From Rhodospirillaceae bacterium (GTDB taxonomy: Bacteria; Pseudomonadota; Alphaproteobacteria; Rhodospirillales; Rhodospirillaceae): a stretch of 34,680 nucleotides of DNA. The DNA is taken from NCBI GenBank assembly GCA_020852595.1, contig JADZAK010000113.1:1-34680 (forward strand), written 5' to 3'. The translations under genes were made by a program, and so were the position numbers. A model generated the notes under the pieces. That model saw nothing but the letters and a program-made list of their open reading frames with translations. It did no database searches and was not told where the DNA came from. Every line of letters starts with the position of its first letter. The stretch's first letter is position 1. Positions 17,229 through 24,941 of the stretch are shown here, piece by piece.

Positions 17229-18523
17229 AACCCTTCACGCGTCTTGAAAATCTCGTTGCGGCCCATAGCGCGCCGTCGTGGCGGCCGGTCTCCTGGGCCC
17301 TGATGGGCTTCATCGGCCTGTTCCTGGTCTGGTCGCTGATCGCGCGGTTCGACGAGGTCTCCGTCGCCACGGGCGAAGTGGTGCCGCAGGGGCGCATCAA
17401 GACGATCCAGCACCTCGAGGGCGGGATCATCGAGGACATCTACGTGCGCGACGGCGACATCGTGCGCCTCGACACGCCCCTGGTGCAGATCAATCTCGGC
17501 CAGCTCGCCAACAACCGCGACGAGCTTCAGATCCGCCTCGACGGGCTTCTGCTCGCGAAAGCGCGGCTCGAAGCGGAAGCGGGCGGCAAGCCTTATGTGG
17601 CCCCGGCCGAAATCGCGGCCCGGCAGCCGAAATTGGCCCAGGCCGAAGAAGCGACATACCGCGCCCGCCAGGAGGAGTTCAACGCGACGCGGGCCGTGCT
17701 CGAAGGCCAGGTCGTCCAGCGCCGGCGCGATGTGGGCGAAACCAACGCGCGCCTGACGGCGGCGGAGAACAGCCTGACGCTGGCCCGGGAGCGCTTGGCC
17801 ATCTCGCAGGATCTCCTGAAGGACGGGCTGACGTCGAAGCTCGAACACAGCCAGATCCAGAGCCAGGTGGAAGCGTTCAACGGGGAAGCGGCTTCGATGC
17901 GCGAGGCGGCGCCCCGCGCGCGCGCCGCCCTCGGCGAGGCGCAGGAACGCGTGAAGGAGTTATCCTTCAAGTTCAGCCGCGAAGCGCAGGAATTCCTGGG
18001 CGAGGCGGAGCTCAATATCGCGCGCACGAAGGAACTGCTGACCACGGCGGACGATCAGGAGACGCGCTCGACCATCAAGAGCCCGATCACCGGGATCGTG
18101 AAGAATTCGCGCTATCACACCATCGGCGGCGTGGTGCGCCCGGGCGAAGCGATCATGGATATCGTGCCGTCGGAAGACGATCTCGTCGTCGAGGCGAAGC
18201 TCAACCCGGTGGACCGCGGCTTCGTGCGCGCGGGCCAGAAGGCGACCGTGAAGATCGATACTTTCGATTACGCGCGCTACGGCGGCATCGAAGGCGAAGT
18301 GGTCTCGGTCGCGCCGGACTCGACGGTGCCGGAAAACGCGATGCCCTATTTCAAGGTCGTTGTCAGGACCGAGAAGCCCTATCTCGGGGACGAGAGCGAA
18401 GGCCTCGCCATCACGCCCGGCATGGGCGCCACGGTGGATATCCACACCGGGACGAAATCGGTCATGTCCTATCTGGTCAAACCGGTCCTCAAACTGAAGG
18501 CGGAAGCCTTCCGCGAACGCTGA
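17225..18523 (+). CDS. HlyD-family type I secretion periplasmic adaptor
   Basis: This 432-residue protein has a short cytoplasmic N-terminus, one transmembrane helix (about 23-42, WALMGFIGLFLVWSLI), a split lipoyl/biotinyl-like domain starting with IQHLEGGIIEDIYVRDGD (about 60-77), a long Ala/Glu/Arg-rich coiled coil (about 90-275), the returning lipoyl half (STIKSPITGIVKN, about 280-292) and a C-terminal beta-barrel (VEAKLNPVDRGFVRAGQ onward). This is the standard membrane fusion protein order for type I secretion. It would dock the inner membrane ABC exporter onto the TolC-like channel. The ATG overlaps the exporter stop codon by 4 bp. The gene ends one base before the stop of the convergent hydroxy-acid oxidase gene. 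Confidence 0.94.
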   Translation: MKPFTRLENLVAAHSAPSWRPVSWALMGFIGLFLVWSLIARFDEVSVATGEVVPQGRIKTIQHLEGGIIEDIYVRDGDIVRLDTPLVQINLGQLANNRDELQIRLDGLLLAKARLEAEAGGKPYVAPAEIAARQPKLAQAEEATYRARQEEFNATRAVLEGQVVQRRRDVGETNARLTAAENSLTLARERLAISQDLLKDGLTSKLEHSQIQSQVEAFNGEAASMREAAPRARAALGEAQERVKELSFKFSREAQEFLGEAELNIARTKELLTTADDQETRSTIKSPITGIVKNSRYHTIGGVVRPGEAIMDIVPSEDDLVVEAKLNPVDRGFVRAGQKATVKIDTFDYARYGGIEGEVVSVAPDSTVPENAMPYFKVVVRTEKPYLGDESEGLAITPGMGATVDIHTGTKSVMSYLVKPVLKLKAEAFRER

Positions 18524-18524
18524 C

Positions 18525-19688
18525 CTAACGCTTTTGCAGCGGGACCGTTGAAAGCAGGTCCGGCGTGATGTCGGCGATCCTGGCGCATCCGGTGAGCCGC
18601 ATGGCGCGCTCGACCTCGCGATGGAGAAGGGTCAGGGCGCGTTCGACGCCCGGCTGGCCTCCCGCCGCGAGGCCGTAGAGATAACCGCGGCCCACCGAGC
18701 AGGCGTTGGCTCCGAGGGCGAGCGCCTTGAGGACATGCGTGCCGCGCCGTATGCCGCCGTCGAGGATCAGTTCGAGACCGTCGCCGACGGCCTCGCGCAT
18801 CGCCGCGATGCAATGAACCGGCGCGGGCGCGCCGTCGAGCTGCCGGCCTCCATGATTCGAGATCATCACCGCGCTGGCGCCGACGTCGCGGGCGCGGCGC
18901 GCATCGTCGGCGGATTGGAGCCCCTTGATCGCGAACGGGCCGCCCCATTCCTTGATGAGCCAGGCCGCGTCGTCCCAGGTGACGCTGCGCGACAATTGGC
19001 TGTTCACATACTGGATCAAGGACATCGTGCCCTTGCCGAGGGCGTCGATCCGGTGAACGACGTTGGCAAGCCTGAAATCGGGATTGCGAACGATGTTGAA
19101 GGTCCATTCGAAATGACAGAGGAAATTGAGGATCCCTTTGAGACCGAAGCGCGGCGGCATGATCATGCCGGTGCGGAAGTCCCGCTCGCGATTGCCGGCC
19201 ACCGGCGCATCGACGGTCAGGCAGATGGCGGCAAAACCGGCGTCCTTGCAGCGCCGCACGAACTCCGCCGTCAGCCCGCGGTCCTTGTGAACGTAAATCT
19301 GAAACATCTTCGGCGTTTTCGACGCCTTGGCGATATCCTCGATGCTGGTCGTGCCGAGGGTGGACAGGGAATACAGGGTGCCGAATTTCTCGGCGGCGCG
19401 CACGACGGCGAGTTCCTTGTCGTGGTGGAACAGGCGCGACATTCCCGTCGGCGCGCAGAAGACCGGCCAGGCCAGATCCTGGCCGAGCACCTTCGTGCGC
19501 ATGTCGACGGCGTCGACATCCACGAGATAACGCGGCATCAGTTCATAGGCGTCAAAGGCCGCCGTCGCGCCGCGCAGGGACACTTCGTCATCGGCGCCGC
19601 CGTCGATGTAGTGAAATATCGGCGCCGGCAGCTTCTTTTGCGCCAGCGTCCGCAGGTCGGCGATGTTGTGACATTGGGAAAGTTTCAT
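18525..19688 (-). CDS. FMN-dependent alpha-hydroxy-acid oxidase/dehydrogenase
   Basis: This 387-residue protein matches the length of lactate dehydrogenase LldD, glycolate oxidase and related flavoproteins. The active-site set is complete: Tyr27 (FHYIDGGADDE), Tyr132 (FQIYVHKDRG), Asp160 (CLTVDAPVAGNRE), Lys255 (FAIKGL), His279 and Arg282 (SNHGGRQLDG), and the phosphate-binding loop DGGIRRGTHVLKALALGA. His279 would be the base removing the substrate alpha proton and FMN would take the hydride. The natural substrate (L-lactate, glycolate, mandelate or another 2-hydroxy acid) cannot be read from sequence. It has no obvious partner gene here and faces the receiver gene across a 146-bp divergent gap. 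Confidence 0.92.
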   Translation of the reverse strand: MKLSQCHNIADLRTLAQKKLPAPIFHYIDGGADDEVSLRGATAAFDAYELMPRYLVDVDAVDMRTKVLGQDLAWPVFCAPTGMSRLFHHDKELAVVRAAEKFGTLYSLSTLGTTSIEDIAKASKTPKMFQIYVHKDRGLTAEFVRRCKDAGFAAICLTVDAPVAGNRERDFRTGMIMPPRFGLKGILNFLCHFEWTFNIVRNPDFRLANVVHRIDALGKGTMSLIQYVNSQLSRSVTWDDAAWLIKEWGGPFAIKGLQSADDARRARDVGASAVMISNHGGRQLDGAPAPVHCIAAMREAVGDGLELILDGGIRRGTHVLKALALGANACSVGRGYLYGLAAGGQPGVERALTLLHREVERAMRLTGCARIADITPDLLSTVPLQKR

Positions 19689-19776
19689 CCCGTCGGTCTC
19701 CCTCGGGTAGCGGGCGCAATCTGGTGGTGAATTTTATGAAGGCTTCAAGGGCCGCATGCAATATCCGGGCAATTGT

Positions 19777-19814
19777 ATATTAGGCCGAATTTTACGAGAA
19801 AGTCGGGCTAATAT
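19777..19814. promoter_or_regulatory. Imperfect inverted repeat upstream of the receiver gene
   Basis: ATATTAGGCCGA (19777-19788) and TCGGGCTAATAT (19803-19814) pair at 11 of 12 positions around a 14-nt loop. The repeat lies in the divergent gap, ending 20 bp before the GTG start of the receiver protein. It could be an operator or a leader hairpin close to the ribosome binding site. Confidence 0.5.
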
Positions 19815-19834
19815 CGGCGCGGGACGGGGGTGCG

Positions 19835-20212
19835 GTGGCCAAGATTCTGTTGATTGAAGACGACGCCCTGCTCGCGGGCGTGATGGAGGCCGTGCTGCGT
19901 AAGGCCGGGTACACGGTCGTGACGATCCCGAACGGCGGGAGCGCGCTGGCAAAGCTCGAGGGCGAAAATCCCGATCTCGTCATCACCGATCTCATCATGC
20001 CGGAAAAAGAGGGCATCGAGACCATCCGCGCCATCCGCGAAAAGGATGAACATGTGCCTATCGTCGCTTATTCGGGCGGCGGGGTGATGAAGAACTACGA
20101 CTTTCTCAAGATGGCCGTGAAACTGGGCGCCAACGACGCGCTCTGCAAGCCTTTCGCCAACGAGGAGTTGTTGGCCGCGGTCAAACGGCTGCTCGAGAAC
20201 GGGACTGTGTGA
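19835..20212 (+). CDS. Stand-alone response regulator receiver protein (CheY-like)
   Basis: These 125 residues form a single receiver domain. The acidic pair Asp9-Asp10 (LIEDDALL), the phospho-acceptor Asp52 (VITDLIMP), Ser80 (VAYSGG) and Lys105 (LCKPF) are all present, so phosphorylation should work. No output domain follows. The GTG start is preceded by a G-rich Shine-Dalgarno stretch (GGGACGGGGG, ending 4 bases before it). No histidine kinase is encoded nearby, so the partner is unknown. The last 32 bp overlap the 3' end of the convergent deacetylase gene. Confidence 0.92.
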   Translation: MAKILLIEDDALLAGVMEAVLRKAGYTVVTIPNGGSALAKLEGENPDLVITDLIMPEKEGIETIRAIREKDEHVPIVAYSGGGVMKNYDFLKMAVKLGANDALCKPFANEELLAAVKRLLENGTV

Positions 20213-21017
20213 GCTTGCCCAGGCGCACGACGCCGCCCGGCGGCAGCATGGCTTCAAAGGTTTCGCTGCGCAGAAAATCGTACTCCCGGCCGCGCGCCTG
20301 CGCCCAGGCGGCGCAATCGTCCGCCGCGCCGGGATGGCAAAGGATGAGCGGGCGCGGACCCAAGCCGCGCAGGAACGCGGGGAAAGACGCCGCGTAATCT
20401 CCGCCGGCGAAATCGTAAAATCCGCTGAAGCCGTCATTGGTGACGAAGCCGCGCGCGCGCGCGTCGCGCGTGAAAGCGCGGCCGAGCGCGGCGAGGACGC
20501 CGGCCTTGAAGCCGCCGGGGCGCGAAAAGACCGCGCGGTCGGTTGTCGTGCGCAGCCAGGGCCGCGGTGCCATCCCCGCCGCCGCCGCGAGGACAAGGCC
20601 GCGAATGCCGGGAAGAACATGGGTATGCAGATGCCCGTCGATATGCGCGGGCGCACGCCCCATGACCGCGACAAACGCGGCGATTTGCGCCTCGATTTCC
20701 GCCGCGACTTCGGCAAGAGGAACCGCGCCGAGGTAGCTCTTGACGATCAGTTGTCCGATGGACGGCAGGCGTCCCGCCGGCGCGAGGCGCGGCATCGCGG
20801 TCAGCGGCGTCTCATCGACGAGGGTGAGGTGGAGTCCGATATCGACCTTACCGGCCACGGACTTGAGCGCGGGACCGAGCTCCGGCCACAGCGGCGACGT
20901 GGTCATGCAGCTGACCGCGGATATGCGCTCCCGCCGCGCGAGATCGAGGATGGCGGCGCTGATGCGCGGCGTGAGCGCGTAATCGTCCGCGCAGATCGCC
21001 ACCTGAATTTGGCTCAA
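20181..21017 (-). CDS. YdjC/ChbG-like carbohydrate deacetylase
   Basis: This 278-residue protein shows the metal-binding set of the YdjC family: Asp11-Asp12 (CADDYAL), His63 (IGLHLTL) and the HIDGHLHTH motif with His125, Asp127, His129, His131 and His133. Family members remove N-acetyl groups from oligosaccharides or lipid-linked sugars. The proposed start is TTG at 21017-21015, two bases past the stop of the upstream glycosyltransferase, which suggests translational coupling. The Shine-Dalgarno is weak, and a GTG five codons in is the alternative. Pairing with a polyprenyl-phosphate-type glycosyltransferase suggests that it deacetylates a lipid-carried or envelope sugar (inference). A hopanoid-linked (HpnK-like) role is possible, but no hopanoid genes are present here. 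Confidence 0.88.
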   Translation of the reverse strand: MSQIQVAICADDYALTPRISAAILDLARRERISAVSCMTTSPLWPELGPALKSVAGKVDIGLHLTLVDETPLTAMPRLAPAGRLPSIGQLIVKSYLGAVPLAEVAAEIEAQIAAFVAVMGRAPAHIDGHLHTHVLPGIRGLVLAAAAGMAPRPWLRTTTDRAVFSRPGGFKAGVLAALGRAFTRDARARGFVTNDGFSGFYDFAGGDYAASFPAFLRGLGPRPLILCHPGAADDCAAWAQARGREYDFLRSETFEAMLPPGGVVRLGKLTQSRSRAAV

Positions 21018-21019
21018 TG

Positions 21020-22030
21020 TCAGACCAGGGTCTTGAGATGACGCACGGTGGCCGCGCGGTCGGCGCCGGCATGGGCGCCTTCGCGCAGGACCATTTCACG
21101 CACGAGATACAGCGGCCGCGCTTTCACTTCGTCGTAGATGCGGCCCAGATACAAACCCGTCACGCCGATCTGCAGCATGGTGAAACCCGACAGGGCCAGT
21201 GTGGAGACGATGATCGACGCATACCCCGGGACGTCGATGCCGTAGATCACGGTGCGCACGAGGTAGTACGAGCCAAGGGCAATCGCGAGCAATGCGATGA
21301 TGCCGCCGACGTACATGGCCAAGCGCAGGGGCGCCGTGGAAAATGAAAGGATGCCGTCGAAGGCCAGCGCGAAAAGGCGGAACGGCGAGAAGGAGCTGCG
21401 GCCGTGGGCGCGCTCCTCCACGTCAAACGGAATCGCGGTGTTCTTGAAACCGACCCAGCCGTAAATACCCTTCATGAAGCGCGCGCGTTCGCGCATGCGG
21501 CGAATGGCGTCGACCACTTTACGGTCGAGCAGGCGGAAGTCGCCGGCATCGGGCGTGATGGGCGTAGGCGAGAGCGCGTTGAAAGCGCGATAGAACAGCT
21601 TCGAGAGCGCGCGGCGCGCAAGTCCGTCGGTGGCGCGGTCGCGGCGCACGCCGGTCACGACATCGAAACCTTCTTTCCATTTCGCAAGCATCTCCCCGAT
21701 GACTTCGGGCGGATGCTGCAGGTCGGAATCCATGATGACGGTGCAGTCGCCTTCCGCGGCGTCGAGGCCGGCCGTGATGGCGATTTCCTTCCCGAAGTTG
21801 CGGGAAAGACCGATGAGGGTGACGGCGTCGTTTTTCTCGCGCCACGCGGAGAGCTGAAGCCAGGTCTCGTCCCCGCTGCCGTCGTCCACGCAGATGAGCT
21901 CGTAAGGGACCGGCTGATGGTCGAGCACCTCCAGGAGACGTGTCATGAGCGCGTCCACCGATGCCGCTTCGTTATAGAAGGGCAGGACGACCGAAATCAG
22001 CGAGGGCGCTTGCCGGTTTGTGGCAGGCAT
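21020..22030 (-). CDS. GT2 glycosyltransferase, polyprenyl-phosphate type (ArnC/GtrB-like)
   Basis: About 336 residues from ATG 22030-22028, chosen because AAGGA lies six bases upstream; an in-frame upstream ATG at 22111 would add 27 basic residues lacking family character. The GT-A fold shows VVLPFYNEA (about 14-22), VDDGSGD (48-54) and the metal-binding DSDLQHPPE (101-109). Two C-terminal transmembrane segments follow (about 240-265 and 280-305, within MYVGGIIALLAIALGSYYLV and IVSTLALSGFTMLQIGVTGL), as in ArnC, GtrB and DPM1-like enzymes. These attach a sugar to undecaprenyl phosphate at the inner membrane. The acceptor lipid and the sugar are inferred. It is the first gene of a two-gene unit with the YdjC-like deacetylase. 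Confidence 0.9.
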   Translation of the reverse strand: MPATNRQAPSLISVVLPFYNEAASVDALMTRLLEVLDHQPVPYELICVDDGSGDETWLQLSAWREKNDAVTLIGLSRNFGKEIAITAGLDAAEGDCTVIMDSDLQHPPEVIGEMLAKWKEGFDVVTGVRRDRATDGLARRALSKLFYRAFNALSPTPITPDAGDFRLLDRKVVDAIRRMRERARFMKGIYGWVGFKNTAIPFDVEERAHGRSSFSPFRLFALAFDGILSFSTAPLRLAMYVGGIIALLAIALGSYYLVRTVIYGIDVPGYASIIVSTLALSGFTMLQIGVTGLYLGRIYDEVKARPLYLVREMVLREGAHAGADRAATVRHLKTLV

Positions 22031-22163
22031 TGTTTTTCCTTGGTTTCTGCCTGCGAATTTCGCCCGAACCCAGGCCCAAAGCCAGTCACAAATTGACGCG
22101 AACCGCCTCAATTAACACAAAAAGTCGCGTATTCTGGGGCCTTCTCGGAATAAGGGCGCAGAC

Positions 22164-23942
22164 ATGACGGACGTCCCGACGACTGTAACGCGCGCGGTGG
22201 GCGTGCGGCGTCTCGCCCTCGGTCTGGCGCAAGGCTTGTGTCTGTTCCTCATGTTCCAGGCGAAGGCGCACAAGGTATGGCCGGCGACCGATCTCGCGGC
22301 GTTCCAGGCGCTCCTGCTGCCGCTGCTGTTCGCGCCCCTTGCCGCGATCCATGCGCAGGCGCACATGCCGGGCCGGCGTTTGGCCGTGTGGCTCGCGGTC
22401 ATCGCCGCTGTCTGCGCCGCCGCCGGATTCTTTGACGGGTATAAGAACGGCGGCGCGCTCGATGTGGAACGCTGGGAGCCGGGGCCGCTTCTGTTCGCGG
22501 CGGCGGCCGGGCTTTTCATCGCGCAAGCCTTGGTCCTGGCGGCGCAGGCCGACGGGCGGCGCATCGCGGGTTATTCCGCTTACTTCGACGCGGCGTGGAA
22601 ACACGGCGTGCAAGCGGCCGCGGGCATCGGATTTGCCGGAGCGCTGTGGCTTCTTTTGAATCTGGGCGCGGGTTTGTTCACGCTGATCAAACTCACGTTT
22701 TTGTCGGAGTTGATCCACGAAGCCTGGTTCGCAATCCCCGTCACGACGATGGCGCTTTCAATCGCGATTCATCTCACCGATGTCCGCGCCTCGCTCGTGC
22801 GCGGCATCCGTACGCTGGCGCTGACTCTTCTCGCCTGGCTGCTGCCGCTGCTGGCGGCGATCGTCGCGGGCTTCGTCGTGAGCCTGCCGTTTACGGGGCT
22901 GCGGCCGCTGTGGGACACCAACTTCGCAGCGGGCCTCCTGCTCGGGGTTTCGGCCGCGCTGATCGTGCTCATCAATGCGGCCTATCAGGATGGTTTGCCC
23001 GACACGCGCGCGCATACGGCGCTGCGGTGGACGATGACGGTTGCCGCGATCCTGCCGGCGCCGCTCATCGCAATCGCCGCTTACGCCCTGACGTTGCGGG
23101 TTCAACAGTACGGATGGACGGCCGAGCGTGTCTACGCCTTGGCCTGCATCGCCGTCGGCGGCTGTTATGCGCTTGGCTATCTCGCGGCGGCGGTCCGGCC
23201 GACGGAGCGTCTCAGGGGGCTTGAACGCACGAACATCGTCACTTCGTTTGTCGTGATTGGAATACTCGTCTTGTTGTTCACGCCGATCGCGGACCCCGCG
23301 CGCATCGCGGTGACAAGCCAAGTCGCGCGGCTGCAAGAAGGGCTCATCTCGCCGGACGCCTTCGACTACAAATATCTGCGCTTCCAGGGTGGGCGCTATG
23401 GCCTGCGCGCCTTGGAGCGCATGAAGGCGGGTGAAATCGAGGTCGCGGGCGTGAATGACCGCGCGGCGGCGGCGAGCGCACTCACGGAACGCTCCGATGT
23501 GGTTGAGGCGGGCGTCAATCCGCCGGTTGCGCTGGATCGCGATCGCCTCACCGCGAACATCACGGTGAGCGGTGGGGCGTTGCCCGAGACGCTGCTTTCG
23601 CAACACGAATTGGCGCCCGGGCAGAACGGTCCGCCCGCTTGCCTCACGGCTTCGTCCGAGACGTGCGAGGGTTTTCTCTTAGACCTCAACGCCGATGGAA
23701 CGGATGAACTGGTGCTTATCCCGCAAACCGGCGGCCGGCCACCCGCCATCCTGAGCTTCGACGGGAAAGAGTGGCGGAGCGCTGGGACGTTGCCCGCGCG
23801 TCTGTCGTGCGAAGACATGCGCGCGCTCTTACGCACCGGCGACTTTAAAATGCTGCCGTCACAGTGGAACGACCTGGAAATCGGCGGCCTTCGGCTCGGC
23901 GTCGCCGACCGGGGCGACGCGATGTCCACGGCTTGCCCGTAA
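22164..23942 (+). CDS. DUF4153 multi-spanning membrane protein
   Basis: This 592-residue protein has a hydrophobic N-terminal two-thirds with about ten predicted membrane helices (for example LCLFLMFQA, LLLPLLFAPLAAIHA, LAVIAAVCAAAGFF, LLLNLGAGLFTLI and IGILVLLFTPIA) and a soluble C-terminal third (about 380-592) that is presumably extracytoplasmic. The pattern FLSELIHEAWFAIPVTTMALSIAIHLTD and the layout match DUF4153 proteins, whose function is not established. The C-terminal half contains a segment (FLLDLNADGTDELVLIP) resembling a beta-propeller or VCBS-like DLNGDG motif. It is divergent from the glycosyltransferase gene, 133 bp away. Confidence 0.82.
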   Translation: MTDVPTTVTRAVGVRRLALGLAQGLCLFLMFQAKAHKVWPATDLAAFQALLLPLLFAPLAAIHAQAHMPGRRLAVWLAVIAAVCAAAGFFDGYKNGGALDVERWEPGPLLFAAAAGLFIAQALVLAAQADGRRIAGYSAYFDAAWKHGVQAAAGIGFAGALWLLLNLGAGLFTLIKLTFLSELIHEAWFAIPVTTMALSIAIHLTDVRASLVRGIRTLALTLLAWLLPLLAAIVAGFVVSLPFTGLRPLWDTNFAAGLLLGVSAALIVLINAAYQDGLPDTRAHTALRWTMTVAAILPAPLIAIAAYALTLRVQQYGWTAERVYALACIAVGGCYALGYLAAAVRPTERLRGLERTNIVTSFVVIGILVLLFTPIADPARIAVTSQVARLQEGLISPDAFDYKYLRFQGGRYGLRALERMKAGEIEVAGVNDRAAAASALTERSDVVEAGVNPPVALDRDRLTANITVSGGALPETLLSQHELAPGQNGPPACLTASSETCEGFLLDLNADGTDELVLIPQTGGRPPAILSFDGKEWRSAGTLPARLSCEDMRALLRTGDFKMLPSQWNDLEIGGLRLGVADRGDAMSTACP

Positions 23943-24098
23943 AACCGCGTCATTTCAGGCGATTGGCACCATCGTGAGCCCGGCCGCTCATATGGGCGGG
24001 CGTTGGTTTACATATTGTTTTATTTACGTAGTTTAACTTAGCATTTTGAGATATTTGTAAACTAGATATTGGTTTAAGAAAGTGCTAGTTTGCTTAGT
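23943..24098. promoter_or_regulatory. AT-rich control region of the abiE operon
   Basis: The sequence switches abruptly from GC-rich to AT-rich around 24005-24095. TAGTTTA (24029-24035) and TAAACTA (24058-24064) form one inverted pair. Variants of TAGTTTxxCTTAG occur at 24029 and 24086, the latter continuing into the perfect inverted repeat over the antitoxin start codon. Recurrent half-sites suggest a repressor-bound operon promoter. No confident -35/-10 assignment was possible. Confidence 0.5.
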
Positions 24099-24113
24099 AT
24101 GACTAAGCAAACT
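24087..24113. promoter_or_regulatory. Perfect 12-bp inverted repeat centred on the abiEi start codon
   Basis: AGTTTGCTTAGT (24087-24098) and ACTAAGCAAACT (24102-24113) are exact reverse complements, and the 3-nt centre is the ATG start codon of the antitoxin gene. AbiEi antitoxins of characterised AbiE systems bind inverted repeats in their own promoter, so this is a good operator candidate. In mRNA the same bases could form a hairpin hiding the start codon. Confidence 0.8.
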
Positions 24114-24941
24114 GAGGCAAAGCTAAACCAACTTGAAAAGGCCCTTCCAGAAGGGCTGATAGTGGATGCCGCGTGGCTCTCCAAGCACGGTTATTCCACA
24201 TCGCTCCGCAGCCAGTATGTGGCAGCGGGGTGGCTGGAGCAGCCAGCGCGGCGCGTCTATCGCCGGCCGCGCGGAACGCTCCGTTGGGAGCAAGTCATCG
24301 TCTCGCTCCAGACCTTGCTCGATTATCCGCCGCTCATTGTCGGCGGAAGGACGGCGCTCGAATTGCAGGGCTTCGCCCACTACCTGAGCCCTACCATCCA
24401 GGAAGTTCATCTCTACGGCGGCACGCCACCGCCCAAGTGGCTTCACGCCCTCAATGTCGGCGTTCGCTTTATCTATCACAACGACAAGCGGCTGTTTCGC
24501 AACGATCCCATCACGCGCGGCCTTGGGCATGTGCAATGGAATGTGCGAACCGGGCAGACGATCCCTACCGATCCGATCCACAACGGATTAAGCGGCCCGC
24601 CGGGGCCGTGGGATTGGCCGCTGACGCTTTCGACGCCGGAGCGCGCCATCCTCGAATTGCTCGATGAATTGCCCGAGCGCGAGAGCTTCGAGCATGTCGA
24701 TAGACTCATGGAAGGTTTGTCCACCTTAAGTCCGCGGCGTCTGGATAAGCTGCTGGCCGACTGTCACAGTGTGAAGGTGAAGCGCCTTTTCTTCTTCTTT
24801 GCCGACCGCCACCCGCACGCATGGCGCAAGCGCCTCGCGGATGTGGATTTCGGCAAAGGCAAACGCATGTTGGTCAAGGGCGGCAAACTCGTACAGCCCT
24901 ACCAGATCACCGTGCCGGAGGATCTGGGTGGCTTACAGTGA
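24099..24941 (+). CDS. abiEi: AbiEi-family type IV antitoxin
   Basis: About 280 residues from ATG 24099; an upstream in-frame TTG (24090) is disfavoured. The N-terminal 60 residues form a winged-helix-like segment (EGLIVDAAWLSKHGYSTSLR...GWLEQPARRVYRRPRG), followed by the AbiEi core (IVSLQTLLDYPPLIVGGRTALELQGFAHYL) and a C-terminal basic part. This order matches AbiEi antitoxins, which repress their own operon and counter the AbiEii nucleotidyltransferase toxin without direct binding (type IV). It overlaps the toxin gene by 14 bp. Upstream sequence is AT-rich, suggesting a horizontally acquired module. Confidence 0.88.
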   Translation: MTKQTEAKLNQLEKALPEGLIVDAAWLSKHGYSTSLRSQYVAAGWLEQPARRVYRRPRGTLRWEQVIVSLQTLLDYPPLIVGGRTALELQGFAHYLSPTIQEVHLYGGTPPPKWLHALNVGVRFIYHNDKRLFRNDPITRGLGHVQWNVRTGQTIPTDPIHNGLSGPPGPWDWPLTLSTPERAILELLDELPERESFEHVDRLMEGLSTLSPRRLDKLLADCHSVKVKRLFFFFADRHPHAWRKRLADVDFGKGKRMLVKGGKLVQPYQITVPEDLGGLQ

